A stretch of DNA of 64,000 nucleotides from Cryptomeria japonica. Lineage: Eukaryota; Streptophyta; Pinopsida; Cupressales; Cupressaceae. The DNA lies in contig NC_081406.1 of assembly GCF_030272615.1 (NCBI RefSeq), forward strand, positions 267,395,692 to 267,459,691, given 5' to 3'. Positions 36,549 through 48,046 of the stretch are shown piece by piece. The notes below the pieces were generated by a model. It saw only the letters and a program-made list of their open reading frames with translations, did not search any database and had not been told where the DNA came from. A program made the translations under genes and the position numbers. Positions within the stretch are counted from its first letter, which is position 1. The number at the start of each line of letters is the position of its first letter.

Positions 36549-37685
36549 TAGACTTGTTTCCTAAGAACACAACTCCCCAAAGCTTTCTGGAATTCATCCA
36601 ACCATTTACAACTCTGAATGTGGTATTGGGTGAAACAGTGATGTAAAGTCACTAGTCTAAATATGGATTGTTGACGAAGTTGTAGTTGACTTTCCATAGT
36701 TTACAGAATATTGACCTTCCATCAGACGAAGAGTGGAGCACCCTACAAAAACTAGCACAAAAATCTTAAGAATCATAGTATGTATTGCACAATTTTCTTC
36801 TTTTACTCTTAATTTCAAGGTTTTATGTTTTTTCTGTTTGGAATTTGGCATCGCTTGAAATAACTCTGTTTTATGAATAGGAAAAAAACAACACTCGTTA
36901 TTGCTAAATTTCTAATCCAACCTATGAATCTATGATGCATAGTGCAAAACTTCAGCCTGCAAATTTGTATTCTCAAATTCTCCCAAGTTTTAACATTTCT
37001 TCATTTCTCTATTTTTGATTACTAGGTTTTGGGCATTGCTATTATCTATATTTAATTTATCATGGCTTGAATTAATATTTAATTTTGAACTCTATTTTTT
37101 GAATAGGAGACATCAGACATGTAGCAGTTGTTAAATTGCTAATCTAGCCTGTGATGGCCATGTAAATCTGTGCTGAGTTTGTGATTTTGATGTTGAGTCT
37201 TCACATGTTGCAGTTAGACCTGAAGCTGTTGTTGCTCCCTTGTTTCTATAAAAGGGAATTCAGGGTCATTTGCAAAGGGTTCTGAAACTTTGTATTGACT
37301 TTTGCATGGAGAATCACACAGAGTGGTGTATTGAATGAATTGTATCATATGGCTATATTTTTAAAGAATTAATGAAAATCTAAGTTCTCAAACATATCTA
37401 AATAAACATCTATGTATCAATAAACACATTATGGTCTTTTATTATGCTATTTTAAATCTAGAAATAGAAAGTTGAAAAATACAATTACAAATCAATGTTA
37501 AATTCTAATTGCAAAAAGTTAACAAAATCATAAGATATCACCAAGTTATTAACCATAATAATATGCTTTTGTAATATGAATGATGAGATATAGTAATAAG
37601 ATTATTAAATACCAATCTCTTACAGTTTCCATTCATCCTCATCAAATTAAGAGCTTTCTTGATTCTTGTTTGTGTTTTCTTCACT
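36549..37685. other. Spacer between the two convergent genes
   Basis: No gene. A degenerate direct repeat of about 80-90 bp (36852-36930 and 37062-37155; each with ATGAATAGGA or TTGAATAGGA, then TTGCTAAATT or TTGCTAATCT, then CC(A/T)G or CCAACCT words) and a clean TATA-like CTATAAAAGG at 37246-37255 on the plus strand are the only structures. The latter could be a promoter or LTR core, but no partner LTR was found. Confidence 0.45.
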
Positions 37686-40330
37686 CTAAGTCTGCATACC
37701 TTCGTTGAAATGCATCTCAATGCTACTAGTAGGTCCAGTACATGAGTCAATAGTCCCACTGGCACTTTGGTTTGAAGTGTTGCCCAAACCTCTTCTTTCA
37801 CATTTGGACCTCCAGATTTGCCATGCCCTATCATAAGGAAAAGTGTGGACATCATACCTAGATGTATAGAGCCTAAAGCAATTTTCCAAATTTTTGTCTA
37901 GTTTGTTTCTTAGCTTTGATTTTAGGAACCCCAAAGCACTGAAAACTCTCTCATCTTCCACTGAACCCAATATCATGGCAAGACATAAATCAACAAGCTT
38001 CAAATATTCTTGCATTGAATCACGCAACGCTGCATTCTCAGCTGTATATTTCCAAAGCCTTGTTACTGATCCCTCTTCGTGAGGGTTCTCCACTGTGCCA
38101 TATTGTTCTCTCATTGTGTATGCAAAATGAGATGATTTCTCTTGAAGATGAGTTTCATCTAATATTCCATTTATAGTTACTCCATTCAATTCTCTGGATA
38201 TACAAAATTGTTTTATCAAAGTTAGTAGCTTAATTTGAAAATCAACTGCACTATTGAGGCTCCAATATTGAGGAAACATAATAGACATGACTTCGAGTAG
38301 GTTGTCAAGAGGGAATCTGCTTCTAATTTGTGAGGAAAGATCATAGGCAATTTTCTTCACAGAATTAGTTACAGTCTCAACTATCTTGTCGAAATATTCC
38401 CTTGTAACTCTTGTTAGTTGCTTCCCGGGGTGCTTTCTTGGTTCCTTGGGGTTGACTGTGGCATAGAAGTGCATTGGTATCTCAACTCCCCGAACATTGA
38501 CACATACCTCCTCGTTTGTACTGATTTGTAAAAAGTTATCAGGATTGTTCAAATCTGTGAGTGTCCGCCACTTAACAAATTTTTCATTAGATAGTGCTGG
38601 TTGATTTCGATAAAGATTATCGAGGGTCATGCATGTCATCTTATGCAGTGTAGCATATTCTGCAATATACAGAGCTCTTTTTTGGGTAGTCTTCATAATA
38701 TTCCTCATTTCCTCTAGCATGGGCATAAGAGCTAATAAAGTTAAGAGTGTCTCTAGATTACTTAACCTCCGAAGAAGGTCAGGAAATTTCTGTTGCTCTG
38801 ATTCGTCGCTAGTTGTGTGAAATAGTCCAATCAGGGATGGATACTCTGAAAAAAATCGATGCGCTGGAGCATCTAAAGAGATCCATTTGGTATCATTATC
38901 CTTGAGAATCCTTTTCCCATCAGTTATTCCATCAACAAAGTGTTGAAATTTCATAAATCGCTTGGGACTTCGACATAAGTGTGAGTAGAGCTCTCTGATT
39001 AAAATTTCAATTTTTTTTACCGAAGCATACTTGCTCACAATTCCAAAAGCTAGATTCATTATGTGAGCTATGCAGTGAATTGCTGTAATGTATGATGCAA
39101 ATGAAGTTTCAATCTTTGTACAAATACCGTTCCTATGACCTTGCATTACTGAAGCTCCATCTGCTCCAACACACACCAATTTTTTGGCAACCGTCATGTC
39201 TTCCATACCTCCATATTCAATTAAACTTCTCTTTACTAGTTGAAATAAATTTTTCGTTGTCACACTCTCCTTCATTTTAGCAACAGATAGTAGATGAGGT
39301 TGGAGAGCATGACTCTATACAGTATAAACATGCATGCATACCCATGAAGTATTGTCTGCTGCCATAACTTCGTCTAAAGAAACTGCAATAAAGTTTGACT
39401 CTCTTATTATTTCATTTACTTCTTCTTTTTCAACCTCAGCAAGACAACTTGCCCATTCCCATCCATTGTTTACTGTCCAGTATCTATTAAGATAGTTAGG
39501 AACTTTCAAAAAGTATAATAAACCACTAATTGATGGGAAATCTATCATAGCACGCCCTCTGCTCAAAATATAAAAAACAACGCTTAGCTGAACAACTTTT
39601 CCCATTTGTTCTATTTGCATTGCTTTTCCAAAACTAGCTTCAATAGAACCTTTAACTTCAGTAGGCTTCATCTATAGTTTCTCATGAAAATAATACTCTT
39701 CGACATTCCTCACATGCTTACATTCCTCCTTTGTTTTTCATCTTATCACTGATTTTTCAACTCTGTCTATCATTTGTTTTTCATAAACTTTACCCATATG
39801 CTTTTCTATGGTGTAAAATTTTAGCTGCAACCTAATTTCCTTGTTATGTTTCCAAGTGCAAATCTTACACTTGCATTCTATTGGAGGCTTGCCTTCAATT
39901 GGATTCTCCACTAGTTCAATGAATGGATACTTTGATGCCCAATTAATTTGAAAATTCCTCACTAACATATCCCACTCCCGATCCTTTTTTTATTATGGCT
40001 CATCCTTTTTTGATTTGGCTTTTATTTTCTCCTTCCGTGCATTATCATCAATGGCATTATCACCCAAGTCGATTATATCATTCCAGCTAACTTGGGCATC
40101 TACCAAATAATCTTCTTCAAGATCATCCTGATCTGAGATATCAGGTTCGCCTCCGTCTTCAACATGTGGTGTAGGTTGCGAATTTTGTACTTGTACTTGT
40201 GATGATGTACCTTCCTGATTTTCACCACAATCTTTTCTAAATCCAAAGTACGAAGACAAATTTTGCTTTTTGTTGGCCTCTCATGGCCTTCCCCACATTC
40301 AGGTTTCTTACCCTTCTTCCTGTTTGACAT
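37686..40330 (-). pseudogene. hAT transposase, ZNF862/KIAA1586-like type, broken
   Basis: Start at ATG 40330 (MSNRKKGKKPECGEG), a 1-nt shift near 40265, then one frame to the stop at 37686, about 880 codons. A zinc-finger-like CKCKICTW ... EKHMGK lies near 39830, and FIAVSLDEVMAADNTSW (about 39340-39400) carries the first catalytic Asp. CVGADGASVMQGHRNG with HCIAHIMNLAF gives the second Asp and the inserted domain, and DTKWISLDAPAHR follows. The hATC dimerisation block reads GSVEDERVFSALGFLKSKLR, with the catalytic Glu, near 37950. In-frame stops lie at 39993, 39738 and 39315 (TAG for an expected Gln), so the copy is inactive, but the last 529 codons are open. Its role would be cut-and-paste transposition. 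Confidence 0.9.
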
Positions 40331-40639
40331 CTCCAACAAAATAAAGGCTACCAAAAAAATGTCCTGACTGACCACTTGGCACTGACGGGTCACCACTGAG
40401 TAAAAATGAACTCAACAGTGCAAACAAATATGGATAAATTCAAAATAATATTATAACACTTCAAAAATATGATCGCTCACCTTTAGGTCACTAGCAGTTG
40501 CCAATACAGTCAACAACAATGATTTTCCTTGGTCTAAAACTTTACTATTGATCAGAATTCAGAGCCTAGAACCCACCATATTGTGTAGAGATAGATCCGA
40601 TCTTTGCATGTATTGATACCAATCCTTATATGGTGAATT

Positions 40640-41108
40640 CCGTAGGAATTTTATATGGTATACAAAAATTTGGCGAATCCCACATAACTATAACATGACT
40701 TATGTAATTTTTGAGGCAATTATGGGTCGTCCAAATAATTGGCAAATACAATATAGTTGGCAAAAGTTGGGGTGAATGGAGACACGCGTCGGCAAAATAC
40801 CGGGTGAATTGGGTCCTCTTGGCTAACAAATCTTCACATGCCTATAGGAGAATTATGGTCGTCTATTAAGGCAACCTCAGAGAGTGTAGGCAAAAAAATT
40901 AAATTTACCGTGTGTCCACTGTATATTGTATTGGCAAAATCCTCACATAGAAACATTTAATTACATAAAACATATGGCGATCGGGCCGTGAATTTGACAG
41001 TAATTGATAATGTTCTGGCGACATGGCCACCCCTAGTCGGTACAAAATATTCGCCATTTCCCATGTCACCAACATGAAAAATTCACCATTGGCAAATATT
41101 CACCACTA
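40640..41108. repeat. GGCGAAT/ATTCGCC-rich terminal-like region (right)
   Basis: Motifs TTTGGCGAATCCC, TTGGCAAAT, ATGGCGATCGGG, TATTCGCCATTTCCC and GGCAAATATTCACCACTA are scattered here upstream of the transposase start. The word set matches 28128-28500. The outer end, read inward, begins TAGTGGTGAAT. This supports, but does not prove, that both regions are ends of one DNA transposon. Confidence 0.45.
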
Positions 41109-42200
41109 AAGTAATCTTTGCATGAGAGATCCAAAATAAAAGAAGCAAACTTGGAAATCACCCATGACGGAGGACTGAATTGATTTGCTTCCAACCATTC
41201 TGCACCAAGGATTTGAATAATGAACATGGTTGAAAGATTAATTTGGTTGACACCCTGTGTGAAAAGGTTTTGAAGAGGGCCGTGGAGGACGATTCTAGAA
41301 GCCATGAACATAAAAAATTGAATATCCCATGTCAAAACTTCGAAGGAAAGCAACTATTGAATGGAAACTTCAATGTGTCTCCACATAATGATATGAAGAG
41401 ATAGGCACATGTGAAAAAATATCCGCATGATGAAATACTGAATGCACTGGAGAATGTTAACTGAGTGACTCCGAAGGACTCCAATGAATTAGAATGGGAT
41501 GTGTCCGATATTCACACATGTTGCCAGGTGAACAATCTAGACAAGTTGATATGGTACGTGCTTGGATGGTTTGACCTCATAAATGCTTAATGTGAAATTG
41601 AAATGAGGATAATCTCCCCACAATTGTAGAAAAAGGTGCATTAATAATTTGAAACAACAAAAAAATAAATGACCTCTAAATTTGCTCTGAGCTCGAGCCC
41701 TTCAACATTTTTTAGCTGAGACCCTTAAATTATTTTCTCTCCATGAGGGAGAAGGCATCCCTGGTTAGCTAGAAGGTCTGCTAGAGCATTCACCTCCCTA
41801 TAACAATGAGAGATTGAATATTCATCAAATTGAAGAAGGAGTTGTTTGACTTCTTGAATAATATATTCAATTTCCAGTTGCATTTAACTGTTGAGAAAGT
41901 TGAAAGAGCCATATTTGTGTTCATAGAGTATCCTTCAATATAGATCTTTTTAACTTTATGGGTGGTGGCCAATCTAACCCCGAACAAGAGAGCCTGAGCT
42001 TTGACCACATTATTCGAACCATTCGCTATTCTGGCCATACCACAACTAGAGATAATTCCTAAATGATTCCTTAAGACATATCCTAAACTTGAAATCCTGG
42101 GGTTGCCTTTCGAGGCCCCATCAAAATTTAATTTAACATGGCTCGGGTCAGAAGGTTTCCACTTGATCTCTTTTTTGATAGAAACCTTGGGTGTGTTAAT
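41109..42200 (-). pseudogene. LINE B: RNase H domain and following 3' sequence
   Basis: The minus strand from 42200 reads TPKVSIKKEIKWKPSDPSHV, then KLNFDGASKGNPRISSLGYV and NNVVKAQALLFGVRLA, an RNase H domain of the kind fused to plant L1 ORF2. The first catalytic Asp (FDG) is kept, but the Glu of the usual EAQALL is Lys and the Asp of GDS is Tyr (EGYSMN), so it is inactive. About 650 bp of stop-rich sequence follows up to the right end of the 13-kb block. The domain is cut at its N-terminal side by LTR element B. Confidence 0.75.
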
Positions 42201-43117
42201 TGTTAGGGTTCCCACAGATACTAAGAGGGGGGGGTGAATCAATATCTGACCGGTTATGAAATTTTCTTAAAATTGAATATGCAGAATATAAAGTAATAGT
42301 ATACCGGTATGCAAGAATTAATGCAAATAACAGAATCAAAAGCATCCACATGAAAAGAACACCATAACACAAGATGTTTAATGAGGAAACCCGATGTGGG
42401 AAAAACCTCGATGGGATTTGTGACCCACAATATTCACTTACTGGCCAATAAGAGAATATTACTTACAATAGGGGCCTGCACATGCAGGAAGGCCAACTGC
42501 CTAGAGCTCACTGCTCAACAAGAAGTCACACTAACTTACAATGAGGATTTACACAAATCCAATATTCTGTACTGCTTTACAATAGCATCTTCAATGCCAG
42601 ATTTAGTACCGGTTCTTGCTCTGTTCTTTACATATACCCTTGACCTACAATTCACACATTAGGTCTACCTTATAATTTTTTATTACATTCTATCCATATC
42701 CTACAAATGCCTACAATGATCTCTTTTATATATAAGAGTCATTTTACAATTTGCCAAGTCGGCTTACAATGATAAACAAAATATTACATATCAAAAGTCC
42801 TGTCGGCCTCTGTGCTGGTATACATATTTCCTTCTATGCCGGTGCCGGTGTAGATTGATTTTGTTGATGCCAGAGCACTGTTCTGTTTGAGTAATGCTTT
42901 GCTAGTATGATGTCTTGCCGGTGCCATAGGATTGCAAGGTTGTCTGTGTAATGCTTTGTCGGTATAATGTCTTGCCGGTGCCATAGGATTGCAAGGTTTC
43001 CTGTGTAATGCTTTGCCGGTATAATGTCTTGCCAGTGCCATAGGATTGCAAGGTTGCCATCAATGACAAAAACTTCAATCACACACAATGTCTCATTGGA
43101 GTGTCCATATGCCAACA
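42201..43117 (-). repeat. 3' LTR of element B
   Basis: Left LTR copy, with TG...CA ends, a G8 run at about 42227 on the plus strand and three 57-bp internal units (42890-43065). Confidence 0.92.
42890..43065. repeat. 57-bp tandem units in the 3' LTR of element B
   Basis: Three copies of a unit running GTAATGCTTTGCCGGTATAA ... GCAAGGTTGCCTGT. The other LTR has only one full and one shortened copy (about 48753-48856), so the array has changed length since insertion or during reverse transcription. Confidence 0.88.
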
Positions 43118-43131
43118 ATCTCCCCCTTTGG
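43118..43131 (-). other. Polypurine tract of element B
   Basis: The minus strand reads CCAAAGGGGGAGAT directly before the LTR start TGTTGGCAT. It is almost the same as copia A at 1645-1666. Confidence 0.85.
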
Positions 43132-43475
43132 CATTGATGGCAACACTCATGAGAAATTTCAAAAAGATATCCAAAAATGTGTATACCAAAAAATGTTACC
43201 AAAAAATATGAGGGCTCCCCCTGAGCATGTGATCCCTGTGTTTTGAATTTTCTCATCTACTACTCCCCCTTTGGCATCAATGACAAAGGTTAGTAGATTT
43301 GTAGTTGTACCAATTCATAACCTCAACCTTGTAGGTGGGTAGTTATTAGCTGAAGAATATCTCCCAAAATTAAGTTTATACCATCCATAAACTTCTTGCT
43401 CTCCTTTATTGCTATCTCAGTTTTGTGTATTGTACCGGTGAGATGCTGCAAGTGCTCTGTCGGTGTTTTGCTACC

Positions 43476-46400
43476 CTATGTTAGTGCCTCTGAGATTTCC
43501 TTACGCAGAGATGCTAGATAGTCCAACCTTGGACTTAGTTTAGATCTCAAAATTTTTGCCTTGTTTATTATTTTCTCTTTTTCTCTTTCTAATTTGAGCA
43601 ATTCTTCCTCAAAATTTGTTATCTTTTCCTCAAAAACTGATAATGTATCGGGTGAGTTAACAAAATTATCAGCAAGTTTATTGATCTCTTCCTGTACTTT
43701 GCTCATCTTTTTGTCTACATCCGTGGTCAAAAAGTTTATCTTACAGGTGTCTTTATACAGAGTTTTGTACTCTTTCAATAAATTGCATAGTTCCAGTAGA
43801 AGTGTGTCAAATTCCCTATTACACTTCTTTATTCCTTCCTCAAAGAATTTTTGTTTCTCTTTTTCTACACTTTCCTTTACAGTTTCTACCTTTGTTTGCT
43901 CAAAATTTCCAGAAATATATTTACAAAGTGTATCCAACTGGCCTAAAGAATCTTTGTTGGCTATATTACAATTTGGAGCTATTAATTTCAAAACTGGAAT
44001 TGAATCATCTATTGCTTTATAGGCTTGTGAGCTATAATCAGTTATTTTCTTTATAGTATCGAGCAATACCTCTGTTACATTTGATGATGACCCAGTAAAC
44101 TGAGTGCCAGTGGAAGGGACCATGCTGGTATTGACCTCTGGTAGGTCTGTCTGTGTCTCCATCTCTTTAAGCACAATTTTTCCTGCATCATTTCTTACCG
44201 GTGGCATCAGTTCTGGAGCCTTTAGCTCTATTGGTTGCTCTGTTTGTGTTCCAGATTCCATCTTTTTCTCTGAATCTGCTGCCGGTTGCTCTTGGTTTCC
44301 TGTTGCCGATTGCTCTTTATTATCAGATTTATCTGTGGTATCCTTATCTACCACTATGTTGATTTTTTGAGTATCAACATTCACAGTATATAGGACTTCA
44401 GGATTAGGATTGTTATCCTTTGTGTCCATGCTCTCAGCTGCCGGTTGATCTTTTGCAATTGTTTTAACCGGTGGAGTATTTAAAGGAGGTGGGGGTAAGT
44501 TGTCTCTAATATTGATACTTGGTGGTCCACCAACTTTACCTTTCCCTTTGTCCTTTTGATATACCAGAATGGGCTTGGGATTCATATATTCTTCTTGTTT
44601 TTCTTTTTCAACCAAGAATCTATCCCAACCATCTTCTATTTCAGTTGAAACTTTAGTAACTCTACCTACCATTAATGATATTTGCCGGTGTGCAGTGGAA
44701 AAGACTGTCCGGTTGGCCTGAGCTATCAAATCATCAATTTCCTTAGGCGAGTTGGCCAGGTATACTGCAAGTAATTTTCTTATTTTACTCAATTATTCCT
44801 TACCTTCTGGCCTCAGGTCTTTTATATAATTCATCAGGAATTTCATTTAGGACTTGCATCAAAAACTTTTTATACATGTCCATGTGTAGTATAACACTTT
44901 CCTCAACTTGTCCTTTCTCATCTTCTGATAGGGTGTCATAGATTTTCCCTATGTTTTTCAGTTTACCTTCCTATGTGATTTCATTCAGTAATATGTCAAA
45001 AGGGGCCAAGTCAGTGTCTGTCTTCTTCTTCCTTTTGGGGGTAAGCTTTTTCTTAGGTGTGGCTTTCTTGACTGGAGACCTTACAGCTTGTTGCTTCTGT
45101 CTTGTCCTTCTAGGTGAAGGAGTGGATACTGGTGAGGGGTCTCTTTTCCTAACAACTCTTTTGAAAGTTGCTGGCATATCTCCTTCTGAGGAGGTAGCTA
45201 CCGGTGATAGATGAGTTTCAGGCTGTTGGGCTGCCAACTCTTCTTCTGTTATGCCGGTTTTCTTCAATACATCATCTTTTAAGGCTTTTGCTTGCCTGCT
45301 TCCTTTCCTCACAGATGCCTCAACTTTCTTTACTCTCTTTTTAGATTGAATGTGACTTTCAATGTGCTCAGCACTACCAAATACTTCTTCCTTTGGTTCA
45401 TGGGAGGCTTCCAGAAGTGCTTTGGCATAAGTTTCCACTATGTGGTCATCTGTTTCATACCCCATTTCTGTAACCCAGATTGTTCTTGGGATGACTGCTT
45501 CCATCCAGATCTCATCCTTTTTGATTACAAAACATATGTCATCCTTATATTTGTTGACGATTCCTGTGATAGTCTGATCCTCTTATTCATTTTGACCTTT
45601 AGTGCTTGAAAATACTCATGGATATTCTTTTCTTTGTTTTCACCCATGTTGTTGAATAAGTCAGACAATTGTTTTCCTACCGGTATGTCAAATCCAAAAT
45701 CCTTGTTGCCTATACTGGGAGCCTGTTTGGTTATATGTAGCATTAAGCATACAAGCAAATTTCCAAATCTAAAGGTTCCTTTCTTATCCTTCTTGATTTT
45801 TGCTAAGTTGTCAATTAGCTCATCTTTTAACCATTCACAGATATCAATTTTTACATTGTTCTTAACCATGTCATGAGCACTTTTTATGCATAAACTGGAA
45901 ATAGAGTTAAGCCTATTTGCATGAGTTGCTTTGTAACCTAGAATCATGCTAATGAATCTCACATTTGTATCGGTCACATCATTAACCCTCAATGATCTTT
46001 TGTCGGATGTTGCACCAGTTAATTTCATTACTAGGTCATTTGAGACCTTCTTGGTTTTGTTGGGTCTGGTACCGGTGGAAGGTAACCCTGTTACTGCTTT
46101 CACAGCTACCTTTGTAATTTTAAGCATTGAGTCAAGCCAAAAGAATGAGCCATGTACCCTGCTAAGAACTATCCTAACTACTTCCTTGGGAAATTCAGGA
46201 ATGCAGAGGATTTTAGTGAATCCTAGGGTTTCAACAATTTTATGTTCAGGTTTCACATTTCCGGCATTGTCACATATAATAGATTTGTACATGTTTTTGA
46301 TTTCTTCATCACCTAATTCCTCTATGTTGTAATGAATATACATTCTAGGGTCTTCTGCATAAACAACACCCTTTGGAATTTGGGAAAAAGCACCTGTGTT

Positions 46401-46511
46401 GTCATCTTTCTTAGCTACCTCGGGAACTAGCTCAAACACGGGCCTAGGTCATTTTATAACCTCAACTACTGTAGGGTTTGCTATGAATTCAGGTGCAGAG
46501 GAGGATGCCAT
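43476..46511 (-). pseudogene. Second ORF of element B, unknown protein
   Basis: ATG at 46511 (MASSSAPEFIANPTVVEVIK) then a TGA near 46451, an open 304-codon block to 45525, a frame change near 45590, a 177-codon block to 44971, and finally 438 codons in the first frame ending at 43476. The inferred intact protein is about 1010 residues. The N-terminal third looks globular and helical (ILCIPEFPKEVVRIVLSRVH, then FFWLDSMLKITKVAVKAVTG). The middle is a Lys/Pro-rich basic linker (KRKKKTD, TPKKKLTPK) followed by a Gln/Asp/Glu-rich stretch, and the last 200 residues are a strong coiled coil (KEKQKFFEEGIKK, EEELLKLEREKEKIINKAK). No enzyme motif was found. The damage is light (about four lesions), so the ORF was probably intact at insertion. 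Family not recognised. Confidence 0.7.
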
Positions 46512-46817
46512 GATGATAAATACCTTTTTCTGCCTTTGGATGGATTGATTGCTGAAGTGCTTTGCCTCTTTGTTCGGAATGCCTTAGCTGGGAAATCTTT
46601 GCGCTCTCTGAAAGTTTGAATTCACGGTGAAATGAAATGGAGACAAAAACCTTATTTTATAAAGTCTTTTCTACCACCTACCACATTAATTGTTTGCCGA
46701 CAATGTATTAACTCAACTTTATTTGCTGGTAATGAAGGATTTTCAACTTCTTTTCTCTAACCAAGGGAATAATAGCACATGTGTCATTAAATTGCCAAAC
46801 CCTCAAGATAATTTTCT

Positions 46818-47975
46818 TCAATTTGATGAAGAACATCCTGCTAGTGGAGCATTTCTCTGTCTTGCCGGTGGAGCATCATATTGTCCTATCGGTGAAGCAT
46901 TTGTTGGTTCTACCAGTGGAGGAGTAACCCCAATATTTAGATCACCTTTTCTAATCCATTGCTTTGAAAATTCTTGCTTAACCTCTTCAACCTTTTCTTT
47001 ACCTTTCAAGCTAGTACTTTTGTTATCTATAGGTGTACCTTTACTTCTATAGAATTTAGCAATATGACCAATCTTGTTACATGCATAACAAGTTACATTA
47101 TTTTTCTGAATAGCTTTCCCATAACCTATGCCAGTTTGTGTTCTGCATTTATTTGATAAATGACCAAATCTTCCACAAACATAACATCTTACATTCATTT
47201 TGCAATTTTCAGAGTTATGACCAATTTTGTTGCATTTGGTGCATTGACCAGTGGGAGGATTGATGTTCTGATAATTCTTAGATCTACATTCATTTGCCCT
47301 ATGACCATATTTATTATAGTTAAAGCATTTTCCATTGAATTTGTAAGTATTAGAGGGTTTTACCGGTTTGCTTTGATCCTGGGTATTTGCAGTATCGGAG
47401 CTTTCTCCAACTTCAAATCCAACTCTAGAAGTGTCACCTTTGGGTTTTTGATTCTTCAATAAGGTACCAAGTTCTTCTGAGCTTTTCTTGAATTTTTCTT
47501 TGTGTTGATTTGCAGTTTCCAATTCCCTTTCCAAGATCTCTTTTTGTCTCATTAGTTCATTCGAGTCATTTTGAGTATGCATCAGATCTGTCTTCAACAT
47601 ATCATTTTCATAGCTAAGTCTTGTGTTCTCATTTGCTGCATCACTTAGTCTTTTGGTCAATTCTTCTTCATTCTTCTTTCTGTCCTCAATCTCTTTACAG
47701 AATCTCATGGTCATATCCTGCATTTCATTTTTTGTTGTCATGATCTCTTGTTTCAATTTGCTTATCATATCATTTAATGATTCCTTTTCATCATTTTCAT
47801 TTTGCAATTTTTCACAAAGTTCTCTTCTCTTGTTTCTTGTAATAGTAAGATTTTCTTGAAGTGCCTGAATAATGTCCCGAGCTGCTTTTAAATCATCTTC
47901 TAATTTGATATTTTTCAACTTCTCTGCATCATAGTCAGTAAGAGCTCCTTCAAGTTGCTTCATCAGATTTTCCAT
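46818..47975 (-). CDS. Gag-like protein of element B with coiled coil and zinc knuckles
   Basis: ATG 47975 (MENLMKQLEGALTDYDAEKL) opens an uninterrupted 385-codon ORF. The frame is also open upstream through the primer site into the LTR, but the conserved-looking start is this Met. A long coiled coil fills residues 1-190. Four CCHC-type knuckles follow at about residues 220-340: CFNYNKYGHRANEC (second Cys is Tyr), CTKCNKIGHNSENC, CYVCGRFGHLSNKC and CYACNKIGHIAKFY (last Cys is Tyr). The layout is that of copia gag nucleocapsids and suggests RNA binding and packaging. The end is a Pro/Ala-rich tail. It is the only fully open long ORF of the element and could in principle be translated. Confidence 0.8.
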   Translation of the reverse strand: MENLMKQLEGALTDYDAEKLKNIKLEDDLKAARDIIQALQENLTITRNKRRELCEKLQNENDEKESLNDMISKLKQEIMTTKNEMQDMTMRFCKEIEDRKKNEEELTKRLSDAANENTRLSYENDMLKTDLMHTQNDSNELMRQKEILERELETANQHKEKFKKSSEELGTLLKNQKPKGDTSRVGFEVGESSDTANTQDQSKPVKPSNTYKFNGKCFNYNKYGHRANECRSKNYQNINPPTGQCTKCNKIGHNSENCKMNVRCYVCGRFGHLSNKCRTQTGIGYGKAIQKNNVTCYACNKIGHIAKFYRSKGTPIDNKSTSLKGKEKVEEVKQEFSKQWIRKGDLNIGVTPPLVEPTNASPIGQYDAPPARQRNAPLAGCSSSN

Positions 47976-48032
47976 CTTTACCGGTGTCAAGATCTTCCTC
48001 AAGCTGTTAGGCTTCTGAAAATAGAGGACCAG

Positions 48033-48044
48033 GCTTTGATACCA
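48033..48044 (-). other. Primer binding site of element B
   Basis: The minus strand reads TGGTATCAAAGC two bases inside the 5' LTR. This matches the initiator-Met tRNA primer site consensus of copia elements (TGGTATCAGAGC) with one change. Confidence 0.9.
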
Positions 48045-48046
48045 AT

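Larger units (their letters stand above)
28128..41108. mobile_element. Putative 13-kb composite insertion carrying a hAT transposase, splitting LINE B
   Basis: This block lies between two minus-strand LINE B segments. Both ends are rich in GGCGAAT/ATTCGCC-type motifs (28128-28500 and 40640-41108). The inward-reading ends show a degenerate match with equal spacing, AGTGnnnAATnnnnGCnAAT, and the right end begins TAGTG, a hAT-like terminus. No matching 8- or 9-bp target duplication was found, so the ends are uncertain and the block could be several independent insertions. Contents: an ORF at 29134, a gypsy fragment, a tandem array, an unknown plus-strand gene and the hAT transposase. Confidence 0.4.

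Noticed and set aside
37246-37255. TATA box as promoter or 3' LTR core of the unknown gene at 32712
   Set aside because: No matching LTR partner upstream and no gene starting downstream on that strand.
42767-43065. CRISPR-like regular repeats
   Set aside because: The units are contiguous 57-bp tandem copies inside an LTR, without unique spacers.
43561-44370. Plus-strand ORFs rich in Ser/Leu/Phe
   Set aside because: They are antisense shadows of the coiled-coil part of element B ORF2.
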